Positions 21,096-32,227 of a stretch of DNA of 64,000 nucleotides are shown here, in pieces. The notes beneath the pieces were generated by a model. It did no database searches. It was not told where the DNA came from and worked only from the letters and a program-made list of their open reading frames with translations. The stretch's first letter is position 1. Every line of letters starts with the position of its first letter. A program made the translations under genes and the position numbers. Source of the stretch: Hyphodiscus hymeniophilus (Eukaryota > Ascomycota > Leotiomycetes > Helotiales > Hyphodiscaceae); NCBI GenBank assembly GCA_016508695.1, contig VNKQ01000006.1:1984001-2048000 (forward strand), written 5' to 3'.

Positions 21096-22459
21096 ATGTT
21101 AGGTCCTTTGAATATCCCTCTCGAAGAGTTCGGCGTTTCTTCAAGCACCGGCTTCCTTCCAGATCAATTGCCCTTATGGCGATTAACAAACGCGTATTAT
21201 GACAGCTGGGAAACAATACTTCATCGATTACCTTCACTTTTGAGACAACATCGACTGAGATGCGAAGTCGATGCATTACCGACCCTTTCGACGTCTAGAC
21301 TGGTGGCTGAAAACGAATGGCAACGCGCCTATCTTGTACTTTCGTTCCTGACACATGCCTATATCTGGGGAGGAGAAAGTCCTTCCGAAGTTTGTCTTTC
21401 TCATTTTCGGCCCAAAAACTCTGCTGATGACTCAATCAGAGATTGCCAGCTGCGATTTCAATTCCGTTTCTCGAAGTTTCATCCCATCTCGGCCTTCCTG
21501 CAACAGCAACTTATTCCGCGCTCAACCTATGGAATTTTACTGCACCTCCCAACTCAGATCTCTCACAAGTAGATAACTTGTCGGTTCTGCACACCTTTAC
21601 AGGCTCCGAAGATGAAGCTTGGTTCTATCTGATTTCCGTCGCCATTGAAGCACGTGGGGCAGAAATAATCCGCACGATGCTGAAAGCCATGGACGCTGTT
21701 CGGGCGGACGACGCATACACCGTTGGAAAATGTCTTCTCAAATTCGCAGATACGCTCCCGGAGATTGCAGCCATCCTGGACCGAATGTATGAGAAATGTG
21801 ATCCTGAAGTGTTCTACCACAAGATCCGCCCGTTCTTGGCAGGAAGTAAGAACATGGGATCAGCTGGTTTACCTAGTGGCGTTTTCTACGAAGAAGGTGA
21901 CAGGGAAGGTCAGTGGAGACAATACAGCGGTGGAAGCAATGCCCAGAGCTCATTGATCCAATTCTTTGACATTGTTCTCGGAGTCGAGCACTCGCCCACA
22001 AAGAACTCGAAGGTCGTGGAGGTGGATCTGAAAGCCAAGCACGGCTTCCTTTTGGTAAGTCGCTCTCGACCTGGCGGCCCCTTTCTTGTTCTAATAGATT
22101 TCTAGGAAATGCGCAAGTACATGCCTGGCAATCATCGCAGCTTTCTTCAGCGCATTGAATCTGCTGCGAACATCCGCGACTACGTCAAGACATCAGCATG
22201 CACTGAAGACGTAACCGCTGCCTACAACCTCGCTGTTGCTCGGTTCACCGCATTTCGAGATGTACACATTCAAATCGTGACTCGATACATTATCTTGCCT
22301 TCGCGGAAGATGCCCCCCACGCAATCTAGCGGCTTAAATCTTGCGGTCGCGTCAACGATGAAGAAATCGAGCGATGGTTTATCAGGGACGGGTGGGACGG
22401 AGCTTTTGCCCTTCTTGAAGCAGGGTAGAGATGAGACCATACAGACTGTGCTTCCTTGA
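21096..22459 (+). CDS. bna2: Indoleamine 2,3-dioxygenase
   Basis: Heme enzyme that opens the indole ring of tryptophan to N-formylkynurenine, the entry step of the kynurenine route. Exons: 21096-21389, 21440-22054, 22106-22459, all phase 0; 420 aa, typical. Family blocks: RGFLP-like STGFLPDQLPL, AYLVLSFLTHAYIWG, RLPAAISIPFLEVSSHLGLP, LWNF, TGSEDEAWFYLISVAIEA, then FYHKIRPFLAGS, GVFYEEGD, SLIQFFDIVLGVEHSP and MRKYMPGNHRSFL. The proximal heme ligand is the His in RDVHIQIVTRYI at about 357. Its neighbour is kynureninase. Confidence 0.95.
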
Positions 22460-24597
22460 GCTTTCAACTAGGGGACATGCTTGCGCTGGCATGTAGTTTG
22501 CGAAACGACTGGCATAATTTTGTCCATCTACATGGCGTTCACTGTATTCTCTACTTCTTGACCGCTCGAAATAGATCAGCCTCCTAGACGTTCGTAAAAA
22601 GGTTAGCTAGACCTCTGGTTTCTAAGCCTCAATGAATAAGCATCGAAGCAAGAAGTTAACCATAGATTGCAAGTCTGAACGTTATACCAAAGAACACCAA
22701 GCCCATCTGTCATCGCACAAGTTCCGTGTAGTTTGCATTTGAAGGTGCAGGAAATCTTCAGCATTGCCAAAGCTCAGGGGCTTACATAGCGGATGCGAAA
22801 CCGAGCAACGCACAGACGCGTGGGAAGTCAAGCTTCATTCACCCTCCCCTCCCCTCGTAGGTAGCACTCGACAACGTTGACCGATATCGTGAGCATCATA
22901 ACTCGGTATCGACAACACATCTCGAAATACCTTTCTGTTCAAATCTGCGAAAGCCATCTGACGCCAGCTGGTTTATTATGGCAAACTTCGCAGTTGGGCC
23001 TCAAGTCGGGCCACCCGCATCAGCACCCTAGACCACTTGAAACGAGCCCTCGAACACCTTACTCTTGAAGATAGCGACTCTGATACCGATATTCCAGCGA
23101 ACTTTCATCCCTGCGAAGAAACTATGGCTGACCAGGAGACATTTCCAGTCACCCCGAAGCGTCGCCCTGCCGATGTTGGAAGTCTGCTCCTGTATGTACA
23201 AGTGTGAAGAACAAACAGGTCTTGAGAGGTTTCCGGAACATGATACGGATGCGCCTACGCTGTCTTTCGGACGTCGTCTGCCATGCGTCACTCAACGAAG
23301 ACTCGTCTAAAGATTATATCATGACAGCCATCTATGGAAGGACTTGACGGATAGATACAATGAAATGCCGCTTCTGGACCAGTCAATGGAATTCATTCTC
23401 ATCTGATACAATTCGGTCCTGGAATGGGTTGATCATGACCAAGATTATCCCAATGGGTCGTCGTTTCAAGACGTCCGTACAAATGCTTCAGCCGATTCTT
23501 GGTCTGTGGTAGGCCGTTGCTCTGGAGCGAGTTTCCATTTGCAAATCCATGTTCGCTCTTGGTGATTTTGAGCCTGTCTTGTAAACTCTTGGTTGGTTTA
23601 CTTTGAGCTGCGGGACTCTTTAAGCCAGTGTACGCACCAAGCCTTGCAAGCAGCCACGTGCAAAACTGGCTGCCTCGGAATTTGAAGGAAGTTTCCCACC
23701 GACTAGCCTAGGTTCTGCGCAATTTCCTCGACTACTAGCCAAGTGGTTCTTTGAAAAAGCAAAATGAGCACAGGGGTTGTATAAGTGTGCGACGCAGATT
23801 TCCAGACTTAACAGGCAAGGCGCTCGGAGTTTACAAGGCAGTCACCCTGAGGATGGGAGATGACGGCCAGAACCCCCTGTGTCAGCACAACTTCGTCTGA
23901 TACATTGTGATAAGCTCAATTTCGGAGGCAGAGGCTAGGATTCGGCTCCCGTCTATGGAACATTGGGATTCGATTTGTTTCAAGCTATTAAACGCCACGA
24001 AAGATATCAGAAATGCTTTGACCACTCAGAGAACAATTCGGATTCTCGTTAAGAAGGTATTGAGCATGGATTACGAACAGGCATATCTTTATCTAAGTGG
24101 ATCTAGATTACAGCATACGGAGTAAGGCGATAGCCTCGTTTCTGGATCGCAAAAGTTTGTTACAGAACATTGGGAAAGCATACCACAGGCGAGGTCAATG
24201 GAAAATAGCATTAAGTTGCTGGGGAAGGACCAGCTAGACACTATGATTGGAACGACCTTAGCTGAATCCTTGAAAGTAGATCGACTAGTGCTCCAGGGGC
24301 TTTCTCTCTAGCCTATGCGGCGAAGGTAATGAGGCTCAGTAAACCTGGTCTGTCTGCCGTATCGTAATGATTAATCTTCGACGAAGTCACGTCTATCTCA
24401 CCGAGACGCGCGCGTTGAGAACGCGTTGACGTTGCTTTTGATCGCTGCTTATTCTCTTAATTTTTCCTGTCAATATTGGTGTGCTCCTTTACAGAAAGCT
24501 TTCACCAGCCATTTCATTGCTATGGACATTCAGGTTGGCCTCTAACATCCGTCACGAATCGTCTGCATGATTATCTTTATTATCAACATTTCGTACA
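22460..24597. other. Long region with no intact gene
   Basis: 2.1 kb between the IDO gene and the 707-aa gene. The only structure I see is the set of coding-like fragments listed as a pseudogene at 22966-24312. The flanks (22460-22965 and 24313-24597) hold nothing I recognise. Confidence 0.5.
22966..24312 (+). pseudogene. Decayed protein-coding sequence, family not recognised
   Basis: Several plus-strand stretches read like real protein but are broken by stops and frame changes. They are: about 22966-23207 (LVYYGKLRSWASSR, LTLEDSDSDTDIPANFHP); about 23311-23565 (LYHDSHLWKDLTDRYNEMP and, after a TGA that would be TGG by one change, YNSVLEWVDHDQDYPNG); 23907-24125 (ARIRLPSMEHWDSICFK, KKVLSMDYEQAYLYLSGS); and about 24157-24312 (FVTEHWESIPQARSMENS, DQLDTMIGTTLAESLKVD). 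I found no intron set that joins them into one frame. The composition resembles large fungal accessory proteins, but I cannot name the family. Confidence 0.45.
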
Positions 24598-26721
24598 ATG
24601 CGTTTCAGACGTTCCGATCGCTGCACCACAGCACCGCCGAGGCTACACACCTCTCAGCCTCGTCCAGCACCCAGACCACAGGATAGCCGTCTTCCCAGAC
24701 TCTCATCCAATCCCACGAAGGTCCCTTCAATGGCATCCGCCTCTAGACCTCATGGTCTGCCATATACTGGCCACAAAGATCGCACTCCGACACCTGAGCC
24801 ACAACAACTGCTTCGATGTCTCTTTCGAACAGGAATTCAAACTTCCAGCCGAGATACGCAGAATATTTCTAGCCCTCCAACGTCCTATCTAGTCTCAGCG
24901 CCATCAGCCACCCAGATACATCATGGGATACGAAGCTTCCCATGTTTTGAAGGAGAAAATCCCGTTGCAGAATCACCAGATGACGAGCTGCTGGATCTAT
25001 CCTTCTGGGACGATAACATGGCACTATTTTCGGCAAGCCCCAATAGCTCTCCAGAACCCTGCACCCCCTCCAGTGTCACAGGTACTGGAATCGAAAACAG
25101 CAAGAAATACTACCAAGAGATTCCAATCATCATACTAGATGATTCGGACAAAGAGGAAGACATCGTTGAGGATGCTGCCGATATATCATGGACTCAAGGT
25201 CGTTTACGAACCCGGCCAGCGAAGCCTGCTGCTGCGGAAGCCAGTGACGACGATTCTCTGCTTGAAGGACTAGTGATGAAATCTATTGAAAGAGATTCGA
25301 CCTTTTCTTTGATTGAAAGACATCCTAGTACACCCATTCAAAATGCTCTAGTGCCCACACAAGAGGATGCCCAGGGGTTGCCAGTGAGGAGACTGACTGG
25401 AGAAAGATTAAGTGCCCACCGTCATCAATACCGGGTCGAATGGTTTGGCGATGAGAGGCCGTCACAATGGGTATCTGCAGAAGATTGCGAGTGTCCCGCG
25501 CGAATTGCCCAATGGCGTGCCATACAAGCAAGAGAGCTTTTCGCTGCCAGTAAATCCGGCTCCATGGATGACGTGAACATACTTCAGCGATTGGTTGAAG
25601 CTGGCCGTCGAGAAGATCAGAATGCTCGCCTGCCTAAGTATCCGGGCTGGAGATGTCGATACCGCACAGCGAACGGGAGGTTTGCTCTTCCAGGGACCAA
25701 AAGCTCGTGGCTCGAAGTATTGAGGACGCCCACCATGCCTCGCGATTTTCGTGAGAATACTGCGAGACCTCCGAGTCGGGAGCGCATTGCCGAATCCCCT
25801 GTAGGCGATGAAATAGAGTGGCTGTACACTCCCACCCACCTCGAGAAATCACAGCGATCAAGGAATCCTAGGAATAATGGCAGGAATGACCGTAGAAAAG
25901 AATTTCGCCAACGGCGCACAGACGTCGACTTGGAGGCCATGGGAATCAACAGAAGGCGACAAGACGATGCCAACTTTCCAATGGAGTGGCGAGATTTGGA
26001 ATTAGAGGAGAGGGAAATGCAGAGAAGAAAGCAAGAAGATGCGAAGGAGGAGGAAGTCGCATCGGTGCAGAAAGCTACGATGAAAGAGCAACGTCGGGAT
26101 GCTAGAGAACGTCGGCTAGAAGAGAAAATCAAGATGCGAGAGGAGATTATGCAGGCGGAAAGAAGGCTTCAGGAGTTGCAGGCCGAGAAGAGCCGAAGCG
26201 AAGAGCGAAGGAGAAAGAGGAGAGAGAGTAAACAATGGAAGTTAGCACTTAGGGAAGAGAAGCTTCGACGGAAAGAACAGCAATTGGAGGTTGAGGCCGC
26301 GAGGGTTGAGGCCGAGAAGGTGACGATCAAGATGGAAAAGCTCAGAAGAGTCAAAGAGGAAAGGGACAGGATGCTAGCAGATACTGTGCGAAAGTACGCT
26401 CGCCCCGTCCCCTCAAGAATGGAAGGACCTGTTGAACAGGAGATCACGCCAAAGAAGAGCTGTCTTCAGGAAACATCCGCTGATGTCCCCAAACACGCTG
26501 TACAGCCTAAAAACGTACGCCTTGGCTATCATGACCGTGCCTTCTCGATAAGCTCGACGACGAGTAACAACACAAAATTCTGGAAACTTCGAGCGAACGA
26601 AGCTCTTGAGAAGAGAAACGAGAGGCCGAAACTCGTTCGGAGCGAGTTCCGTGCCACTCTCGGAGAGCGGCAAGCAGAGGCGCTGATCAAGCAAGGCTCG
26701 CGGATTCCCCTATGGCTTTGA
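24598..26721 (+). CDS. Single-exon 707-aa protein with SUMO-interaction-like motif, chromodomain-like segment and charged coiled coil
   Basis: Not a family I recognise as a whole. Residues 1-170 are basic, Pro/Ser-rich and disordered. Residues about 176-190 read IPIIILDDSDKEEDIVED, a hydrophobic core followed by acidic residues, which fits a SUMO-interacting motif. Residues about 262-308 (RLTGERLSAHRHQYRVEWFG, then SQWVSAEDCECPARIAQW) follow the order of a chromodomain: beta strand, YxVEW, acidic turn, SxWVxxEDC and a terminal helix. From about 380 the protein is highly charged. Residues about 460-620 are a long predicted coiled coil of Glu/Lys/Arg heptads. There is no transmembrane segment. 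A chromatin-linked, SUMO-binding scaffold is inference. Confidence 0.75.
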   Translation: MRFRRSDRCTTAPPRLHTSQPRPAPRPQDSRLPRLSSNPTKVPSMASASRPHGLPYTGHKDRTPTPEPQQLLRCLFRTGIQTSSRDTQNISSPPTSYLVSAPSATQIHHGIRSFPCFEGENPVAESPDDELLDLSFWDDNMALFSASPNSSPEPCTPSSVTGTGIENSKKYYQEIPIIILDDSDKEEDIVEDAADISWTQGRLRTRPAKPAAAEASDDDSLLEGLVMKSIERDSTFSLIERHPSTPIQNALVPTQEDAQGLPVRRLTGERLSAHRHQYRVEWFGDERPSQWVSAEDCECPARIAQWRAIQARELFAASKSGSMDDVNILQRLVEAGRREDQNARLPKYPGWRCRYRTANGRFALPGTKSSWLEVLRTPTMPRDFRENTARPPSRERIAESPVGDEIEWLYTPTHLEKSQRSRNPRNNGRNDRRKEFRQRRTDVDLEAMGINRRRQDDANFPMEWRDLELEEREMQRRKQEDAKEEEVASVQKATMKEQRRDARERRLEEKIKMREEIMQAERRLQELQAEKSRSEERRRKRRESKQWKLALREEKLRRKEQQLEVEAARVEAEKVTIKMEKLRRVKEERDRMLADTVRKYARPVPSRMEGPVEQEITPKKSCLQETSADVPKHAVQPKNVRLGYHDRAFSISSTTSNNTKFWKLRANEALEKRNERPKLVRSEFRATLGERQAEALIKQGSRIPLWL

Positions 26722-27757
26722 ATAACACTGGACTCGGTCCTCGTATCTCGATCGAGATTGTGATCCATACCCTAGATCGAAAACCATGGCAATTACTCGA
26801 TAGCGTTCTCATTGTTTCGATACACTCGACTGTTATCTGACATGACTACAGCCTCAGCAAACGTCCAGCTCTTCTCGTTGGTTTTGCTTTTTGCCTTTCG
26901 TGTTCTTCGCCAGTTGTTGCTTTGATTTCCCAAAGGATGACTTACTAGTCAATGTACTCGGCGAATCCTGGTTGTGGATTGTGTTTTATATTGTAAATGG
27001 TAGATCGAGATCTGAATGATGCTGTTCATTGGCGTTTTGGGATTGTATGTCCATATATCTGTATAGGCTACATCCATGTCCAAAAGCTTTCGGAAAAAGT
27101 GACATTCCATATATTGTACTTTCAATGGCGTTCAAAAGTTCATACATCTCGCATACCTCATCTTTCACTATGTGCGATTAAGGGAACTACCTTATGTTGT
27201 AATATTCATTTTTCTAACGGAAAGAGGTATCTTTATTCCGAGAATTGGATACAATGAGCCTCCGCTGCTCATATGCACAAGTGAACAAGTCATGCCTCTC
27301 TGTCTACTTGGATGTTTCGGACTTCAAATCATGCGGTTAGAAGAACTTGAGATGGGAGGACAGTAAAAGCATTGTCAGTGTTCTCCTTCTAATTAACAGA
27401 AATATCCGAGGTGAAGGAAAATAGTGTCATTCTATGATCTACCACAGTATCTTGTAAATAGACTGCTTGGCAGCTTGACAGTTGAGTGGACATCAGTCGT
27501 GGATGGTATGAGAACAGACTGGTCTCTGACCGCAGCAAAGGCGCCGTAATGTCGGTCATCCCATCGTGAGTCCAAAAAAACGTCATACAGACGTCTCAGA
27601 ATTTGTCTTCCTTTTAGTACAATGGAATTCCATAACAGATACGGTCCATGTAAGTGAAGCAAGGAAAGGACAGAGCAGACCACTTTTTCGATGGAGTGGA
27701 TCAAATGCGCCTTTATCCTAACAGCCACTCATCTCGAAACAATCATGATTATCCAGA
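26722..27757. other. Intergenic, convergent 3' ends
   Basis: About 1 kb between two convergent genes. AT-rich, with several poly-T and TATTGTA-like stretches suitable for 3'-end formation. Open frames (for example 26997-27257) are unsupported. Confidence 0.45.
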
Positions 27758-30250
27758 TCAAGGAACCGGATATCCTCTCGCTCTCTCTGCGCGCTTCTGA
27801 CTCTCCACCCACTGCATCGTTACTTTCTGCTTGTGGTCAAAGACGTCGTTGACGGCATTGTCCAAGACCTTAGTGCCTTTGGTCAGCTTGTCCAAACTCT
27901 TGAAGGCCCTCAAGGATTCCTTCTTCCACATCACACGTTGCTCGAATCGGTGTCTGTATCGTTCCATGGCTTTTCCCCGCGTCTTGTATCCGAGGAGTAG
28001 TTCCGTCAATTTGGTGCGCTTCGTCTCGGCAAGATTGAACCGCTGCCAGTGGCGGTAGCGAACGCCTTCAAGCCAGGCACGATAACGATTGACCTTGTTG
28101 ATCTCCTGTGAATGTTAGAAAACTTTAGGAAACTTCAAGTTTGCACGAACGAGGGAGAATAGTACCTGGGGAAGCGTGGCTTCGGGGAAGTTCGGGCTCG
28201 TCAAGATCTGCTTAACTCTTGGTGGAAACCATCTTGGGATAACGTGGGAAGTGACCGAATCTTCTTGTATGGTGGGCTCTTCACCGGTGACTTCTTCGGG
28301 ACTATTGGAAGGGAGATCTGTCTGGACGCTCAGACCCAGTGTGTTCTCAATGTTGCTGTCAGAAGTCATTTTGTTCGGCGGCTGGGAATGCAAGAAGATC
28401 TGAGGCTGGGTGCTTTTGCTCGAACCTAGAGTTGCGGTGGAGACGGATGGTGCAACTTTCTCTTTCACTGGAACACGCTCGCTATCAGGATCCAAGGTTG
28501 GTATGAGACCTTGAGGGCCGTTGGAGAGACTTCGATTGGCAGTGAGAACGTAATTTCCTGAGGAGATACTATGACTCGTATGAGCTTCCTCGGATTCGTC
28601 ATCGCTTTCACCATCGCTGCTCTCAGACGTGGTCTCTCTGGCAGAAGCGTTTTCGATTTCGGCTTTCGTGCTCGTCTGCTCTTCTTCCTCCTCAGTCTCA
28701 CTGCCACTATCTCCGGACGAGACCTCCAATTCTTCAAATATGGACAGTGATTTGATGATGGGCTGGCATGTCATGGGACCTAGCTGTTCCTGTTCCTCAT
28801 CGCTGTCGTATCCGCTTTCGATCTCGCTCTCACTAGACGACTCTACAATCTCTGTAATCCTGCGCTTCGTGCTCCTTTGCTTCTTGGCCAAGACCGAAGA
28901 TCCTTCTCCATTGTCGTCACCATCGTTTCCGCTTTCCTCGGAGGAAACGTCTATTTCTCTGGGCGTCTCGGAATGGGAAGGACTGGAAGTGGCTTTGACA
29001 GGATCAAAGAATGCAAGCGGTCGTGGAGGTTTAGTAGTACCGTGGTATGATACACCAGGTTGTCTGATGTTACGAACAGATGAATCAAAGCCAGCCTGAG
29101 AAGGAGGAGACAAAATAGCAATCTCTTCGGGATCACTATCGCTTTTATCTTCGCTAGAGGAGCTACTCATTGTATCTTCGAGCCGAGCAGATGGAGTAGC
29201 GAATGTGGCCTTGGCTGGAACAACGGACTTTTCTGACTTTTCGTCACTTTCTTCACTCTCGCTGGTAGAATTTACAATCTCGTCCAGAACCCGTAGACTC
29301 GTTGGACGATCATCAGCTTTTCTATCGTCCAAGTAACTGTCTTCAACTTCGCTACCACTCTCGCTTTCACTCTTGCTCACATCCTCGCTCACGCTTTCGC
29401 TCTCCGAGGTACACAAGTCGACGACCTCTGTCGTTGGCGAAGAGACACCGTTGACTACAGCTTCGTCTTTCGGAGGTGTGATAGCATTGCTCTTGTTGGG
29501 AGAAGCTTTAGCACCATTGAAGAGCTCAGTCTTGACTTGAGGATGGAGACCAGTATTGTTGCTTCCAGTAACGTTTCTATTGGAGATAACCTCATACTGA
29601 CGCTGCTGGTCGAGATCATGACTAGCAATTTCGGTATTCTTGGCTTGGCTAGAGGAAGACTTTTCCTTGACTTCTTTGGCCTGACCAAGGGTGCTGATGT
29701 CGCTGAGATCCAGCTTCGGGCTGTGTTCGGGAACTGTCTGCTTGGTGGAGTCAATGACAGCAGACGTGGTGGCCGTGTTATTGACTAGGCTGGTGTTGCC
29801 ATTTCCGCGTGTTATAGCACCACGGGGGGAAGCCCTAGCATTCTTCTGAAGGGAGAGGACCTCTGGCTCTCTATGCTGCTCGGAGGTATTGGCAGCTGTA
29901 ACTGTAGCATTCCCACCTGGAGAATGACTGGCCGTTTGGTGAGCCACAGAGCCATTGACGGTCTTCCCGATCGAGTCGAAGCCGACTGTCCCTTGCTTGC
30001 TCGGGCTTGAGATGGTAAGTTTATGCTTCAATATGTATTCAGCGTTGGTAAGCTTTGCATCGGGGCTGAGGGTAGGCGGATCGAAAGTGACGCTCTTCGG
30101 GTCCTTTGCAGAGGAGAATTTGGGCTTTTTCTTGGGTTGAGACAGTTGTGAACCAGCGATGGAGGTGGGAAATGATCTTTTCTTAAAGGCATGAGATCCA
30201 GCAGGCAAGCCCGAAGGCTTGTTCGCCTTTTTGGCACGCTTTCCTTTCAT
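27758..30250 (-). CDS. Acidic, serine-rich 810-aa protein with basic ends
   Basis: Exon 1 is 30250-28166 and exon 2 is 28105-27758, with a 60-bp phase-0 intron. The N-terminus is basic with likely nuclear signals (KGKRAKKANKPSG, QPKKKPKFSS). Residues about 270-560 are runs of Ser, Asp and Glu such as SESESGSEVED and SSESEIESGYDSDEE, typical of casein-kinase-2 targets and nucleolar proteins of the Nopp140 kind. Exon 2 is different: an ordinary basic helical domain of about 115 residues (NRYRAWLEGVRYRHWQRF, KAMERYRHRFEQRVMWKKES), probably the conserved, functional part. I do not recognise that domain. A nuclear or nucleolar role is inferred from composition only. Confidence 0.75.
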
Positions 30251-30613
30251 GAAGGAAAGGTCTTTTGATGGGTTGCAGTTTGGATGGAGGATAACAGGTC
30301 TTAATAAATCATCGGTGTGCAGGTCGTGATGATTGAAATTCGCAGTGCAAAAGACAAGGAAGTTTGAGAAATTCGTCGAGTTTAAAGGTGAGCCGATTTG
30401 GAAAAAGTGAAAAGATTGGGAGACTAGCGATCTAACCCGAGGATGATGTTTTTACTTTGAAGAAGTGAATGAAATCAGGTCGTCGGTGGTGGGGTGTTGG
30501 CAACTTGCTTTTTTTTTCAAAGATGTTTGCTATTTTCAAGCCTGCATGTTGCAGATGTGACACCTCACCTATTCGTCTTTGTGAAAAGATGCAGCTATCC
30601 AACGAGGAACAAT

Positions 30614-31162
30614 TCACTTAACATCGGCTTGGGCTGAGATCTTCTCATTTCGAATACGAGGCAATGGAGCATGAAGACGATGAGAACGAAAAAGGGATTG
30701 AGCTCGCTTGGCGGTTGCGACGAGACCGTAGCTATGATGACAGCAACCTAGGCCAATCTTTGGTTCCAAGTGATAATACTTCCTCACCATTTCACTTGTT
30801 GAGTTGGTAGGGTTAGCATCTTTCTGGTCAAGCTGGGCTTCAAAAATGCGGCAGGCAACGCTGTGATGTCGAATGTTTGCCTGACGAATTTCAACCACCT
30901 GTGCGAATGCCCTTGCAAGTAATCCGTTAGATGGTCCCATATGACCCCATACTATCCGTTTGTTAGTGTGCATAGAAGCAGGAGAGTGCAAGAAGTCGCA
31001 TTGATCTTTGGGATCTCTTCCCATAATCCCATTGCAAGTGAATTCAGAGCGCCACCTCGGAGGCACCGACCCTGCTTGAGTTTTGTTTTGGGCTGGGTGC
31101 TTGTTTCCAATGATGGATAAGCTCCAGAAACCAGGACGTTTGTAGAATACCGTAATGTCCAA
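30614..31162 (-). CDS. Doubtful 182-codon open frame without ATG start
   Basis: An open frame that begins with TTG, not ATG. The first in-frame ATG is about 45 codons in (MGRDPKDQCDF). It is basic and His/Cys-containing, with a block GLGCCHHSYG. No family recognised and no clear splice acceptor to supply a start. Could be the last exon of an unseen gene or chance. Confidence 0.2.
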   Translation of the reverse strand: MDITVFYKRPGFWSLSIIGNKHPAQNKTQAGSVPPRWRSEFTCNGIMGRDPKDQCDFLHSPASMHTNKRIVWGHMGPSNGLLARAFAQVVEIRQANIRHHSVACRIFEAQLDQKDANPTNSTSEMVRKYYHLEPKIGLGCCHHSYGLVATAKRAQSLFRSHRLHAPLPRIRNEKISAQADVK

Positions 31163-31816
31163 TTGAGCTTCGTGGAATTATGGTGTTATTATATCAAGAG
31201 GCTGCAGGGTAATGAGAGATACAAGAACGATCTCTTGTGTCCTTTACCAATGTGCTCCATTGGGCTTGGTACGCCCTAGTAGCTCGCTAGTGCTGCTAGC
31301 AACGTACTACCCTAATCCGGTAATTACCCCTCGCCTGGTTATTTGGAGTCCTACCAGTTGCTACATAAGAAAGAGCTTGTATCACTTTGATTGCAAATCG
31401 TCCATGAAGTGGTTTTGTTTAGCTATCAAAGTATTTGGATAAAGTGTCGACCAAGGTCTGTTTTGTAAGCACTTACGAACCTGACTGGAAAGGAGCGGAC
31501 GCGCAAGAGTTGAGAGACTTAGCTGAAGAAGGGAAGAGCCCCGTCCATTCCAACTCAGGGAAGGACATGGCGGGCTATATCCATTCAGTCAGGCAGTTTC
31601 CAACGAGAGGCTCTTGCTACAGGTTGCTAGATTATTTTAAGGTTGAACATATTCGATTTCAGGATCGGAGATAGGGTCGTGGCTACTAACCACAGCAGCG
31701 ACTACATAGAGTACGGCGTAGGGCTCGCCCACTCCACTGCGCACACCCATTCAAACACCACATTCCCAGGTTGGCCCTCACGATCCCCAGCCAAGCTCAA
31801 GATCAAGATCAAGGCA

Positions 31817-32227
31817 TGAACACACTCTAACCCTCTATAAGAGCATGTACTGTACAATCGTTTCCTGAGCCCGTTGCTCGCGTCAGAGAATTCCGTATAT
31901 GCGTTCAACCCCAGCACAGCTGGTCGCGCGCCCCCCAAGGGAGTCCAAGTCGGGACCATGAACACACCCGCGCTGTTCGACCCCCTGGATCCCGGACGGG
32001 ATCGATCGGTCATAGAGTCAAAATTGACGCCTAGGGCGTTTGGAATAGCGGTTATGGGAGACTTGTCTCTCGCGCCGAGGAATGGGCTGCTTCGGACGCA
32101 TCCCCATGAGGTTCTGAGGGGTGAGATTGGGGGCCTGGAAGTAGGGTTGAGGAGTCTGAAGGAGGCGGAGGAATCATGGGTCGAAGAATTTGTATCGGAT
32201 CGAAGACACGGTGGGTTTGGAACGTAA
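31817..32227 (+). CDS. Possible 3' exon of an unrecognised gene
   Basis: An open frame with no ATG near its start. It reads like real protein: SVYAFNPSTAGRAPPKGVQV, then TMNTPALFDPLDPGRDRS, LTPRAFGIAVMGDLSLAPRN and THPHEVLRGEIGGLEVGLRS, ending in an amphipathic helix and a TAA. The upstream in-frame TAA (31820 region) means a 5' exon or a broken gene is needed. The antisense 200-codon frame (32304-31702) has Pro/Ser-rich, shadow-like composition and I prefer the plus strand. No family name. Confidence 0.35.
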
